Below, piece after piece: positions 22,604 to 33,869 of a DNA stretch of 64,000 bases (within the stretch, counting starts at the first letter, position 1; every line of letters starts with the position of its first letter). The stretch comes from Cristatella mucedo (lineage: Eukaryota > Bryozoa > Phylactolaemata > Cristatellidae), in the NCBI GenBank assembly GCA_009760855.2, contig WPIO01000007.1, positions 7,561,001 through 7,625,000 on the forward strand, written 5' to 3'. A program made the translations under genes and the position numbers. The notes under the pieces are model-generated. The model saw only the letters and a program-made list of their open reading frames with translations, had not been told where the DNA came from and ran no database searches.

Positions 22604-24320
22604 ATAATAATAATAATATTATAATAATAATTCATTTGATAAAGCGCCCTCAGAGAACTTAATCTCTCTCTAGGCGCTTTACATTTGCTGTAAAGTGAAA
22701 TGCAATTAAATGGTAAGTAAAATCGTGCATGAAAAACCAACGAAATGAATAATATGGTTAGGGGGGACACGCACAGGGTAAGCATGCAAATGTGGTTAGT
22801 GGCAGCATGCACAGTGACAGCAAGCATAAGCACGTCAAGGACGAATCACAGGGACTCACTAAATGCTGTCTTAAATAGGTGTGTTTTTAGATTCCTTTTA
22901 AATGTGGTCAGGTCAGGGGATGTTCTGACGCAGGTCGGGAGGGAGTTCCAGGCTTTGGGAGCATATGAACTAAATGCACGGTCTCCAAAGGATTTAAGGT
23001 TTGTACAAGGTATTTCTAGACTGTTGGATTCCGAAAAGCGGGTGGTACGATGCTTGGCCTGATGGGGTAGTATATCTGACAGATAGACTGGAGCCATAGA
23101 ATGAAGGGACCTACAAGTGAGCGACAAAACCTTGAAGTCGATCCGTTGTTTGACAGGTAGCCAGTGCAGGTCGGCGAGAAGTGGAGTAATGTGGCAACTG
23201 CGACGCTCACAGCAGACAAGTCTAGCTGCCGAGTTTTACACCAGCTGCAATCGCCTGATCGCACATGCTGGTAGGCTAGTAAGCAGTGATTTGCAGAAGT
23301 CGAGACGGGATGTCACGAATGCATGGACCAACTTAGATGTGGTATCTTTATCTAAACAAGCCCGCATTTTAGCAATGTTATGAAGCTGAAAATAGGCGGA
23401 CTTGACTGCTGAGCTGATATGGTCGTCTAACGAGAGGTCGCTTTGGAATATGACACCTAGATTTCGAGCTGATTCAACTGGAGATATGCTGGCAGAGCCA
23501 ATTTTGAGAGTCAGCCTGTCCAATCTCTGGATCACACTGGGTTTGCCCATAACTAGTAGGTTAGTTTTATCATCGTTAAGTTTTAGAAAATTTGCGGCCA
23601 TCCATGTGCGGATGTCATCAATGCATGCAGCTAGTGAGTTTAGAGAATTTGAGGTGCTCAAAGGCTGGGAGGGATCAAAGCAAAGGTACAACTGAGTGTC
23701 ATCCGCATAGAAGTGAAAGCCTAGATTGTGCTTGGCAATCACATCAGCAAGAGGCAGAGTATAAACCGTGAAAAGAACCGAACCTAGCACTGAGCCCTGA
23801 GGTACTCCATATTTCAGAGGTACTTCAGATGATGTCTGTCCATTCACGTCAATACTCTGGAGTCTCCCACTGAGATAGGACCTGAACCACTGCAGAGCAG
23901 TGCCAGTGATGCCCAGACGAGATGAGAGGCGCTCTAGAAGAACTTTGTGATCGATGGTATCAAAAGCTGCCGAAAGATCGAGCAAAACAAGCACAGACAC
24001 TCTACCCCGATGTCTGCATTCCTAAGTAGGTCATTGTATACCCTAAGCAATGCTGACTCTGTGGAGTGATTAGCTCTAAAGCCAGACTGGAACTTATTAG
24101 CAAGGTGTGAGGTTTCGATATATGAGTTCAGCTGGTCTGTCACGACTCGTTTCAATGTCTTTGATAGGAAGGGTAGAAGGGAGACTGAGCGGTAGTTGCT
24201 CAAGTTCTCTTGGTCAAGTGTAGCTTTCTTGAGAAGTGGCCTGACTACAGCTTTTTGAAAGGTGCTGGGACATGACCTGAGGCTAATGACATATTAATTA
24301 TGTTAGTTATGCATGGCAGC
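22604..24320 (-). mobile_element. LINE-A, near-complete RT and 3' end
   Basis: Best LINE-A copy. Reading from 24320 leftwards: the entry block ([15 protein letters not shown]), the [10 protein letters not shown] block near 23970, GVPQGSVLG, the catalytic YADD at 23698-23709, [28 protein letters not shown], then ARLVC, LHWLPVKQRIDF and WNSLPTCVRTSPDL, ending at 22846. Two lesions stand out: a frameshift near 24000 just before the A block and one in-frame TAA at 23236-23238. The 3' UTR, terminal hairpin and (AAT)n tail (22604-22632) are intact. The element is 5'-truncated: endonuclease and linker are missing. In life the product would reverse-transcribe its own RNA at a nicked target site. Confidence 0.92.
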
Positions 24321-24555
24321 AGTAGATAGTAGAGATTCAGAAAATGATATAATCAAGCTACACTAGCCTTCGATCGTCGGCCCTGGTAGTCCCACTTAGT
24401 GGGCACATTATGAGCTTTCTCATTTGCATTTGGGGCTTTAAAGCTAAGATCATTCCCTAGTCGTTACTATTCACCCAGGCATTTCTAGTAAATGGGCCTC
24501 CATGATGAAATAGGTATTCCAGGGTAGGGACATTGGCAGGGTTCTAGCATCGCAC

Positions 24556-24620
24556 TTGTGTACCCTAGCACAATGGATTAGACGTCTGGCCAATAAGAGT
24601 TGCAGTCGAGTAAGTGCGTA
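24556..24620 (+). mobile_element. tRNA-like SINE head or tRNA pseudogene
   Basis: TAGCACAATGGATTAGACG resembles a promoter A box and D arm of an arginine-type tRNA, followed by CTGGCC and a degraded B box (GCAGTCGAGT). No acceptor stem closes and no anticodon loop can be assigned, so it is not a working tRNA gene. A SINE head is the likeliest reading. Confidence 0.4.
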
Positions 24621-26004
24621 TAGCAAAGCAATGCTCAAATAGGGTTCTTTAATAGGTTCCATTGGTCTGACTAGAATTAGAGCCGTTTGTGTGTTACTTG
24701 CTGAATCTTTGAGTTTCACAGCCTCAATTTGCTTGCTTTTAGTTCTATTATCGTAACTAAAACAACCTGCAGCTCAGGCCTCCAAAGGAAGTTATATGAT
24801 TCAGTAAGAACGCTCACTTCGTTCATTACATGTTCAGCCAAGGGTAAGTTGCCTGACGCCTGCACATAAGATGGTGGCCTCTATTGCTGTGCAGGTCCTG
24901 CCACGAGAAATAATACGAAATTCACGAGTAAAGGCAGATGCGGCAGCATCAAGAAATACAGCGGAATGATATCCGATAAATAATAACGGGCATATTGATA
25001 GCACACAATGATGTTCTCTTTGAGAGTCGATGAAGCTATATTGGCAGATGGCTCTGGGGCAGCAGAAGACTGATGGAACGGTAGGCGGAAGTGGCTTGCA
25101 TTTAATTTACGCAGAATGACTATTATTCGCACACTGACAAAACAGACACAGGCTTGAAACGTGTTTTAGCTGCATCATTAAAGAATTTTTGCCTGCCATC
25201 CGATGTGATTCCTTATTAGAAAGTCGTCCAGTTGTTAGAAAACCCTAGCCACAGGAAAAGGCCTTAGGAATCTGCAAATCCCGACCAAGACGGACGTACC
25301 GCAGCAAAATGATCACTTAAGGCTGCTTTACAGTTTTTATGCAACCTAAGTAGAGCAAGGTCAGCTGAGCCTTAAACTTGTAGATATCTTGTATCGTCAA
25401 CCGGTACCAATTTCCGCTTCTTAAGAAACTCGTTGCTTTAAAAGTTTATAGGGCTACCTTCTTATTCAGAGCACACTGCAGGGATCTCAAAATTACTAAG
25501 GCGATTGAAGTTTGTGTTTCTGTGTTTGAGTGTTCGTGCGTGCGTACGTGCGTGCGTGTGCGTGCGTCTGTGTGTGTGTCTGTGTGCATGCGTCTGTGTG
25601 TGTGTGTGTGTGTGTGTTTGTGTGTGTGTGTGCAGGATTTGATTCTAGAGACTGGGCTCACGGGCACTCCCCCGGAGAAAGCAGAGCAGTAGTGCCCTAA
25701 ACCAGCCTAGGGTCGAACAACCGGTGGGTGTGGCCTAGGAACGGGCCAGTGCCCAGCTGTGGTCTGGCAGCTGTGGTTTAGACACAGGCCGGCTTTGTCC
25801 CTCCCTCAAACTCGCAGGATCAGTTGTGGCTGGTAGGGAGTGAGGGAAATGGGAACACTGGCATAATGGAGAACAGCTGCGTTTGGGAGCCCTATAGGCG
25901 TCTGCTGAAATACAAGTCGTTGCGAGCCAGCTTCGATGCTCTGCCTGCTTCGGCATACATGCTGTTGGGAGAGCCTTAATCTACAGCGATAGCTTTGTTC
26001 TCTC
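24621..26004. other. Unassigned stretch
   Basis: Apart from the GT array at 25515-25634 nothing was recognised. The region 25680-25960 is richer in G and C, but carries no known motif. Confidence 0.4.
25515..25634. repeat. (GT)n-type microsatellite
   Basis: GT dinucleotides with GC and TCTG interruptions, densest at 25590-25632. Confidence 0.9.
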
Positions 26005-27040
26005 TGCTACTACTAAAATGGGCTCTATCCTCACTTGGGTGGCAGCAAATTGTCTTAAATTGAATTGATGACAAAAGCAACTTGCTAGTTATGGGCCAAC
26101 CAAGTGAGATTCAGATAGTTAAAAGGCTTAGGCTCAAAATCGGCTCTGGCAGAATATCTCCTGTTGAATCTGCACGAAATATAGGTGTCATGTTCCAAAG
26201 TGACCTTTCGTTAGACGACCACATCGGCTCCACAATCAAGTCTACCTACTTTCAGCTGCATAATATTGGTAAAATTCGGGCTTGTTTAGACAGGCATACC
26301 ACATCTAAATTGGTCCATGCAATTGTGACATCCCGTCTCGATTTCTATCACTCACTGCTTGCTGGTCTACTGGCATGTGCAATCAGGTGCATACAGCTGT
26401 TGCAAAACTCTGCAGCTAGGCATGTCAGTCATGAGTGTCGCAGTTGCCACATCGCACCACTTCTCATAGATCTGCACTGGCTCCCAGTCAAGCAACGGAT
26501 TGACTTCAAGGTTTTGTCGTTCACTTTTAGATCCTTTCATTTTTTAGCTCCAGCCTACCTGTCAGATCTATTGCCCCACCATGATAAGCATCGTACCATT
26601 CGCTTTTAGAAATCCAACTGTCTACCTATACCTCCTACAAACCTCAAATCCTTTGTAGACAGACCCTTTGGTTCGTTTGTTCCCAAAACCTGGAACTCAC
26701 TTCTGACTTCAGTCACGGCAAATCCTGACTTGACCACATTTAGCTGGAAATTTAAAATGCATATATTTATTACAGCATATAGTGAGTCACTGTGACTCGT
26801 CCTTTATGGGCTTATCCGTGCTAACACTGTTGCATGCGGTCATTAACCACGCTTGCATGCTGACCCTGTGCATGTCACCCATAACCATATTATTCATGTT
26901 GTTTATCAAGAACGATACACCTCACCAATCGATCGTGTTTCCTTTGCAGCAAATGTAAAGTGCCTAGAAAGACATTGACTTCTCCAAGGGCACTTTATCA
27001 AGTGTGTTTTTACTATTTTCATTATTAATATTACATATTG
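26005..27040 (+). mobile_element. LINE-A RT C-terminal half and 3' UTR
   Basis: Frame 26082-26609 (175 codons) covers [57 protein letters not shown] and LHWLPVKQRIDF. A stop follows KHRTIRF, after which the same frame region continues to a TWNSLL motif and the 3' UTR, with the terminal hairpin degraded near 26960-27000. Upstream, translation can be traced to about 26005; the catalytic core is missing through 5' truncation. Confidence 0.88.
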
Positions 27041-27104
27041 ACGAGGATACTGCAAATCGATATATAAACCCGCTAGGCCTCACCTCAATGTGCCGAATAC
27101 GTTT

Positions 27105-27352
27105 GACTCAGGGGTTATGGCGCTTAACTTTAACGACCCAGGGCTTAAGTTGAATACGTTTGATTATCGAGCTTATTTGAAGACGTGGGCTTGAGCCCCA
27201 GGTTACACACGTATAGGACGCCTGTAGATGAAGATAATAATAATAATAATAATAATAAAACAGTTAAGAAAGCACCATAAGAGAACTTAATCTCTTTCTA
27301 GGCACTTTACATTTCAGTTCTCAGGGTGCTATACTAATGAATTACATTTTTA
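27105..27352 (+). mobile_element. SINE-B, interrupted
   Basis: Shares AGGGGTTATGG..CTTAACTTT and GACCCA..GGGCTT with the copy at 47461-47590 and a B box-like GGGCTTGAGCCCC near 27188. Its 3' part (CAGTTCTCAGGGTGCTATAC) reappears after the LINE-A tail inserted at 27234-27314, followed by AATGAATTACATTT. The tRNA parent is uncertain. Confidence 0.6.
27234..27314 (-). mobile_element. LINE-A tail inserted in SINE-B
   Basis: (AAT)n followed by the reverse complement of the last 50 or so bases of LINE-A, with the GAGAACTTAATCTCTTTCTA loop. It is an extremely 5'-truncated insertion. Confidence 0.75.
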
Positions 27353-28219
27353 TTACCGTCCTATTGGAGATGATGTTAATGCAAAACCTCAGCATGTGCT
27401 CTGTGCTGAATTGCAGTCTTGGTAGCCCAGTGCGTATAGCACTGGAAATGTGACCCAGTTCGGGGACCAGTATCACAAGATGGCCTTAGCTCTGTCTATA
27501 TTTTGAAGTAATGGAATGTGCATGCCGCCAGAGCTCGAGCCGGAAGTTGCTTAAGAGAGCAAGTAGACACAAGAGCCATGGGTTACTGCTTAAACTTCTT
27601 TCTCGCTGCAACGAAACACCGACTATTGCTACCAAATACTCGAAAAAAGCCTGTCGGCAGTATGAGTAAATCGTCTTCTCGCTCGGTTGATGAAAAATTA
27701 AGGCACCACTTGACGTCACTCCTGTTGGCCATCTCTAGTGTCACGACCTGCCCGAGACACACAAGCAGAAACTGGCATATCAAGTTTCTGTTTGGAGAAA
27801 AAAACATGCCATGCTATCATAGGTAAATGGCATAGGCGTGACTATCATCTTAAAATATGGAGATGCTAGCTCTTCGGTTAGTTAGTGGTTCTAGCAGATT
27901 TCTACGTCTTAGTTAACCTGGATGCTGCATAGGCTGAAAGCTGCTATCTTTAAGAATTGCTTGTCGTCAGCTCTTGGCTCTGGCACATCTTGTGTAGGCA
28001 TGAGCGTCTGTCCTTGGAGCTGCTTCAACGTGGAACAGATACTCCGGCTGTGGCTCGCGGCCTTGAACTCGCCTTGAACGTTAGTGGTTTGCTAGCAGAA
28101 AGACTTGTGAGCCTTCGGTCCCCAATTATACGAACGTACGTGTATGCACATTTGTCTATGACTCTAAACAAGCCTCGGGGAATACGTGGCTGCTACGCTT
28201 GACATTTTCAGTAGCCCGC
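27353..28219. other. Unassigned stretch
   Basis: Open frames of 70-102 codons on both strands at 27486-27826 overlap each other and have no familiar motif. Confidence 0.4.
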
Positions 28220-28500
28220 TAAAAGCTTATGCTGCTTTCGGTGCGAATGAGATAGCCGAACGGACTTCACCTCAACCAACAACGATAAAGCAAGAGCCGT
28301 AGCCCTGTCCGAGTACAGCCGAGGAAGTACTTCTAGTACAAGACAGTAGCATAGGAGATCAGCAAGGGATTCACCAGAGTATCTAGCTTGAGGGTATTGC
28401 CAATTGCCTAGGAATTGTGGCAGAGTTGCGGAATTCCATATTATCGGACTTGCAAAGCAAACTCTTCTGTCAATAACACCGAGCCGTGTAAAGTAAAGGT
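28220..28500 (-). mobile_element. LINE-B C-terminal fragment, decayed
   Basis: Nucleotide order matches LINE-B on the minus strand: CTTTCGGTGCG, ATAGCCGAACGGACTTC, GGAATTGTGGCAGAGTTG and a final CTTCTGTCAATAAC, corresponding to the end of the coding region up to the GDRSF segment. No open frame remains. Confidence 0.6.
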
Positions 28501-28684
28501 CAGCTGAACTGACAGCTGCACTTGCACAATAGCAGAAAAGCCCGAGCTACCGTCACAGCTGTTGTAATGGGAACTACAAGGACGGTCTGCCTCTGTACTT
28601 GAACTGACGACTTGGTTCGCGAAGAATGAGTGCCTTGCTACGCAGGTAATCTAGCATATCTAGCACATCTAGCACTCAGTTTTA

Positions 28685-28788
28685 CCACAGCGATACATTG
28701 CTCGAGCTTCACGACCATCAGTAGCACTCGAAAATGCATTTTCGAGTGCTACTAACGGTCGAAAATGCATTTTCGATTGCTGCTGTGG
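28685..28788. repeat. Palindrome cluster
   Basis: A perfect 34-base palindrome occupies 28720-28753 (core TCGAAAATGCATTTTCGA at 28728-28745). The same 18-base core, again perfectly palindromic, recurs at 28759-28776. Both are enclosed by CCACAGC at 28685-28691 and its complement GCTGTGG at 28782-28788. It resembles no other repeat in this window. A foldback element or a protein-binding site array are both possible. Confidence 0.95.
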
Positions 28789-29129
28789 CAAGCAATTCTT
28801 TATTGTGTACTGGAAGCCCGAAGGGGGAGGGGGCAACTGTTAAAACTCTTCAGCAGCAACGTAAATGAGCTTATTGAATTAGGCGGTCTCTATTTTTCTG
28901 CAGGAGTTTTCAGATATTAGAGCGCAAGTGAGTAGATGTAACAGCTCCAGTTGCGCAGTAGCAGACTAGCCTTGATGGCTAGAAGAGCTCACTAACTCCG
29001 GACTTGCTTCGCTGCTGAGTCACGGTAGAAGTAGTCATATAGTTCGGTCGCGAAGACAACGCAGCGCCATCTGGCCGCGAGACGGAAGAGCACCATCTTG
29101 ATCCGTGATGGTCGGACGGACTTACTAGC

Positions 29130-29240
29130 TTTAATTAGTAAAGATTGCCACTGCTTTAATTGGGAAATAAGGATTGCCTGCTTCGGGCTTCTAACCCACG
29201 ACCTAGATCGTGAACAGGGAGTACCCTACTTTCTTGGCGA
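29130..29240 (-). mobile_element. SINE-A, diverged
   Basis: The tRNA-like part matches other SINE-A copies: CTTCTAACCCACGACCT then ATCGTGAA, and GTACCCTACTTTCTTGGC, which corresponds to the A box side. The body to the left is weak. Confidence 0.55.
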
Positions 29241-30396
29241 AGACCCAGGCGCGATTTGCTGACAAACTGGGAACATGAGGCACAGTACGTGTGTCAAAGA
29301 ACCTTTCAGCCCCCCCCCCATCTGCTTGTCGTCAGCCTTCTGGACTAGCAAGAGCAAACCACACGGAAGTAGGCTGCAGGGTGCTGCAGCTCTTTGCCAG
29401 GGTCCCAACAATCACCAAGCATTTAGGGCCATTCGATTGGCTGGAGCTGAGCAATAAATATGTCAGCCTTACTTTAAAGCCACAGCACAACATGCCTACT
29501 ATCCTGATGCTGGATGAATGAGAGAGCTACACCTTAAATACCACCACTCCCTCACCAACAAGCAGGACGTCGGAAGTGCCTTTGTATGCACTGCATTAGC
29601 ACCAGAGAAAACCGCTGGAGAAAAGGATGCTAGTGCCAACTATGAGCCTTCATCAAGTCTTTGCTGTTGTTGCACGCCCAGCCCTTTCACTCATCTCGAG
29701 CAGCTATCAGTCTGCTGCTGCTAGCCACAGTGGCTGTGATTGACACGGTTCCTATTCATTTGTAACATGGCTCACCGTCGAATTGACAGCCGGGCCAGTA
29801 CTACCTTCGTCATTCAGATTGTTTCGAGGGCAAAGGTCATTAAATGTGCTGGTCACAGTCGGCACGATTTCCGACCGGATTTCGCTCATGAGGATGCCAT
29901 GCAGGTGAATCAAAAGGACTCGCAACAGCAGGATTAAGCTGCCGGGCAGTGAGGCAGCAGTAGAAAGCATTTACCATGTAAGGCTTCCACTGACAAGTCA
30001 TGGCAAGAAGCCAGTTCACTAAAAATTCTGCCCAGGCTCCTAACTCTGGTAGAAGAAGCTCAGAGTTGGTGTCCTCAAGAAGTGGCACCAAACTATCTCA
30101 AGATTGGCGTTTTGTGCACATTTCATTCGAAATTATTTCCTATTTGGTTGGATCATAGCTAATTCGCAGTACGAAGCACAGGCTCTGTGTTCGATCTGTT
30201 GGTTTAATGCGTGTGCCTGACTTGTCATTGGCAGATCTTTGCAACCCAAAGGTAGTCCATTGGCTTTAAAGATACCCGCTCACCCCAGTTTAACTTATGC
30301 AATGAAGTTTCTGTGAGCTCTTAAAGCGGCGTTAGTGCAAACTAGTGACAGGCTACCTCCCCAGCGCCTTAATTATTTCAGCAGACCTTTAGATCT
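29241..30396. other. Unassigned stretch
   Basis: Short overlapping frames only, and a run of nine or ten C at about 29310. Nothing recognised. Confidence 0.4.
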
Positions 30397-30401
30397 TGCT
30401 T

Positions 30402-30700
30402 AATAATAATAATAATAATATTGCACTTGATAAAGCGCCCTCAGAGAACTTAATCTCTTTCTAGGCGTTTTACATTTGCTGCAAAGTGATACGCAATAGA
30501 ATAGTAAGTAAAATCATGCTTGAAAAAACAAACAAAATGAATAACATGGTTAGGGGTTACATGCACTGGGTCAGCATGCAAATGTGGTTAGTGGCAGCAT
30601 GAACAGTGTCAGCACGCATAAGCACATCGAGGACGAATCACAAAGACCCACTAAATGCTGTCCTAAATAGGTATGTTTTTAAGTTTCTTTTAAATGTTGC
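30402..30700 (-). mobile_element. LINE-A 3' end
   Basis: (AAT)n tail, terminal hairpin, 3' UTR and the last codons of the RT frame, in reverse orientation and well preserved. It stops abruptly at 30700 within the C-terminus (TTTAAATGTTG), then LINE-A sequence of the opposite orientation begins. Confidence 0.88.
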
Positions 30701-30724
30701 ATATTCCATTCTTGATATTGAGCA

Positions 30725-30855
30725 AATCAATCCAAAAGATACCCCTCTTCCTCGAGTGTACAACGACCTTCTTAGCTCAGCTAATCGAAGAGTTGCCCAG
30801 CTGCTACTTCACCAAGTTTTCTCGGCAGCATTTAGCACAATTATTGAGCAGATTT
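30725..30855 (+). mobile_element. LINE-A RT core fragment, opposite orientation
   Basis: Plus-strand frame reads LPRVYNDLLSSANR and FSAAFSTIIEQ, matching [13 protein letters not shown] and [10 protein letters not shown] of the intact RT. The A block Asp codon is lost. The surrounding frame 30606-30866 is a chimera with antisense LINE-A and is not a gene. Confidence 0.7.
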
Positions 30856-30929
30856 TAAATATATAATTAAACATAAGTCTTTTGCGTAGCTTTTTAAGAT
30901 ATGTCTTTCTAAGATAAGATAACTTTCTA

Positions 30930-31030
30930 ATAACATGGGTGACATACACAGGGTCAATATGCAAGTGTGGTTAGTGGCAGCATGCAACAGTGTCAGCATT
31001 CATAAGCACATAAGAGACGAATCATAGGGA
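30930..31030 (-). mobile_element. LINE-A 3' UTR fragment
   Basis: Reverse complement of the 3' UTR (CAAGTGTGGTTAGTGGCAGC) ending at the last codons. Hairpin and tail are absent. Confidence 0.75.
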
Positions 31031-31150
31031 CGTCAAGGTGAAAGCATTTTACGACCAAGGTCATAGGCTCGAGCCGCCTGGTAGTGTATGGGAAGTGCCT
31101 GAATATAGAATAAGCTCTCTTGGGGCACTATACAATGAATTATATTTATG
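31031..31150 (+). mobile_element. SINE-B, partial
   Basis: ACGACCAAGGTCATAGGCTC and GAATATAGAATAAGCTCTCT match the copy at 47461-47590, and a B box-like GGCTCGAGCC lies at about 31066. The 3' end (GGGGCACTATAC) leads into an AT/AC microsatellite complex. Confidence 0.6.
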
Positions 31151-31154
31151 CTTA

Positions 31155-31172
31155 GACACAGACACAGACACA

Positions 31173-31210
<38 letters not shown>

Positions 31211-31274
31211 CACACACACACGTATATATAAATAAATAAATAAATAAATATATATATATATGTATATAGTGATA

Positions 31275-31317
<43 letters not shown>

Positions 31318-31330
31318 ACAAGAAACAGCA

Positions 31331-31411
<81 letters not shown>

Positions 31412-31425
31412 CGTGTGTGTGTTGT
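31155..31425. repeat. Compound AC / AT / GT microsatellite
   Basis: (AC)n at 31155-31222, (AAAT)n and (AT)n at 31225-31345 and (GT)n at 31349-31423. The AC and GT arms are complementary and flank an AT core, so this is also an inverted repeat. Leu, Tyr, Val and Cys repeat frames over it are artefacts. Confidence 0.95.
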
Positions 31426-32385
31426 CACTCCCCCACGTCTGTGCACAATGTGGGCTTGCTGTTTCAAAACGGCTGTCGTTGGATGAGCATGCTGTCTCGA
31501 ATGTCAGTTCAGAGTATTTTCATCCAAGGCACATTGCTTAAACTAATACTTAGGCAAGCTTAGACAAGCATATGACCATCAAACTAGTTCGGCCGTTTGT
31601 GACACCACTTATAGGTTACTGTAACGCCCATTATTCAGGACTCGGAGCCTGTGCCAATCTGAGTTTGCAGTTTGTGCAAAGCTCAACAGCTCTTGTGTCA
31701 TCAAAGGCATAGCCTCAAGCAACACCATTTTCGTCTGAGCTTCATTCACTCTCTATCAGGAAATGAATATACTTTGTTAAGCCTCTTTCTGTGGCCTATA
31801 GTTCGTTTCACTGGCTTGCACCAGCCTAACTTACCAAGCCCCCTTACTCTTCCTTGTGTGCCATCCCACCGGCCACTATTCGGCTTGCAATAATTTAGCT
31901 GTACCCTCTTTACATCGAATGTCTTTCGGTGATGGGCCTTCAGTTCGCATGCACACAAACTTTGAGCCGAACTCCCGTCTTATGTCACTACCTGCATTGA
32001 CTTTGCTTTGTCAAAGTCTCAGCTAACGATACAGCTGCTCCTCAGCTAAGCTTGCCCGGCTATCCACTGAGCTTGCCTTTATTTTCATTTCACGTCTGTT
32101 TCTTTCTTATGCATGATATGCATGATGTGCATGATGTGCATGATGTGCGTGATGTGCATGATTCCCACGGAGGTGGTCAGCAACGGGTCCAACTGACCAA
32201 TAATCATGGGGGTCTTTTAGTCTGAGTCTGCATTCTCGTGTAAGCATAATGCCTGCGTGCTTTTGAATGTTTTTTAAAGTACCCTACCATGATTTTTGTT
32301 AAGTCTTTGTATGACCTCTTTTGCAGTGAATTATATAGCGCTGGGAAAGAGATTACGCTCAAGTAGGGTGCCATGCAAACGACCG
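31426..32385 (+). mobile_element. LINE-A RT C-terminal half and 3' end, decayed
   Basis: Directly after the GT array, translation follows LINE-A: SLDEHAVSNVSSEYFHPRHI near 31480, LDKHMTIKLVRPFVTPLIGY near 31563 and LSLQFVQSSTALVSSKA near 31660. Later parts are fragmented. The 3' UTR is recognisable from about 32230 and the terminal hairpin region near 32340-32385 (AGCGCTGGGAAAGAGATTAC). Confidence 0.65.
32112..32160. repeat. 9-bp minisatellite
   Basis: About five units of CATGATGTG with single changes (ATG to GTG), within the region expected to be the LINE-A 3' UTR, which itself is rich in GCATGCTG and GTGCATG words. Confidence 0.9.
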
Positions 32386-33431
32386 ATTATCTATCTCATT
32401 ATTGTTTCGCTACGTGAGACTCAGCCGTCCAGTCGAATGGGAAAGTAAAGCAGAACATGTTCGGAAATCGCTTTGAAATGACGACATTGACTTCGCGACA
32501 GAAAGAGTGCACATGCTTGTACAGTCAAGTTCAATTAGAAGGATGTGGAGGGGTTTCTGAGCCTCGGTTGATTGGTTTTCCTGAAGAAGCTCAAATTAAG
32601 CCTCTCAAAGTAAAACTATCAAGCCGATCGAGGTGCTCTGCCTTAAGAGTTATCTCTGGCTATTTTGCTTTCAATTAGACATTAATTAGAGCGTGCACCG
32701 AGGCCTGAAGGTCTTTTCTGGGTGGCAAGCATAATTCCAGGGAGAGATTCCCTAGCAAGTGATTTTATAGGCCTCTGGGCATGTGTGCAGATTTAAAATG
32801 CTACGCCACGTGGATATGCATTTTTCTTTGACTATTCAAAAAGACTGCAATAGATGTATGGATTCAATGCATTTCTTTGTCGAGGGACAGTCGCAATTAA
32901 TTTGTTTTCTAAATACTATCATACTTTTAGAATTTCCGACGTTATCATTATTTTTCAGCAGTCCAGCCAGGCGGCTCTGGAACCTTCAGGAGGCAGCCGC
33001 AGGGCTTCAGATTACGGTGGGCATTTTTCCTTCGAAGATTGAGTCTGAACTGGCTATTGAGCGATACCCCTACATCACTAAGCTTCAGCTACCGCTGCAA
33101 GTCAAAACGCCCAATCTTAGAAGAGATAAGAAACCTTGATGGGTGTGGCATGAAACTGTTTATCCAGAATGGAATTGTTGAAAAGCTAATGATACCACTA
33201 GTTTCTTGCTCCTCTCTAACTTAAGTTGCTCAAACTCTTTTTTGTGCAGGCTTCTAAGAAATTATTACAGCTGAAGATAGTGCTGAATATTGCGCTTGCT
33301 TGAGTTCTACATCTATAAACTTCTTCAGCAAGATGTACAGATGCATTTCGTGATTTGTTCGTGATAATGATTTGCGGCTTCACCGGAACACAATTGGGAA
33401 CACACTTTGAAAGGATATTTATCATCACTAC

Positions 33432-33462
<31 letters not shown>

Positions 33463-33865
33463 ATTCGATTATTCTCTCTATCATTTTTGAACTCCTTCAC
33501 AGTCTGAAGATCTCCTTTTCCATCTGCTTCTCTTGAAGTTAATTCGGGACCTTCGATTAGTCACTTGTTTCTTTCTTTTATAAGGATTGCTGGTGAGCAA
33601 AGTTTTGGCTCTGAATAACTGACTATGGAGCTCGAATTTCACAACTCGTTCGTTCCTTCTACTATTCAGTGGGGCTTGTCCAGTCTCGTTGTCTTTAGTT
33701 ACTAACTGTTTAGCCCCATGTTTTCCAAATATTCTCCTGTGCAAGGTTTATCACTTTTGATAAGCTGAGGCAGCCACCATTCTTGCAAGATGATGCCAAA
33801 GCAGCCGCTTAAAGTCACTCAAAGCAGGCATGAAGTGCACCAAGGTCATTTGCTCGAATGAATAA
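32386..33865. other. Unassigned stretch
   Basis: Includes an unrecognised 118-codon plus frame (32783-33139), preceded internally by an acceptor-like TTATTTTTCAG near 32958, and a short CT run at 33430-33463. No domain was recognised. Confidence 0.4.
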
Positions 33866-33869
33866 CATA

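Noticed and set aside
22745-23383. Plus-strand frames of about 90-105 codons
   Set aside because: Antisense shadows of the minus-strand LINE-A RT.
24556-24620. Functional arginine tRNA gene
   Set aside because: Only the A box region is convincing; B box degraded and no closing acceptor stem.
30606-30866. 86-codon plus frame
   Set aside because: Chimera of antisense LINE-A C-terminus and sense RT core; not a gene.
31033-31563. Frames rich in His/Thr, Tyr/Ile and Val/Cys
   Set aside because: Products of AC, AT and GT repeats.
32112-32160. CRISPR-like array
   Set aside because: Unit of 9 bases without spacers; a plain minisatellite.
32783-33139. 118-codon plus frame with an internal acceptor-like TTTTTCAG
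   Set aside because: No recognised domain and a single weak splice signal; chance cannot be excluded.
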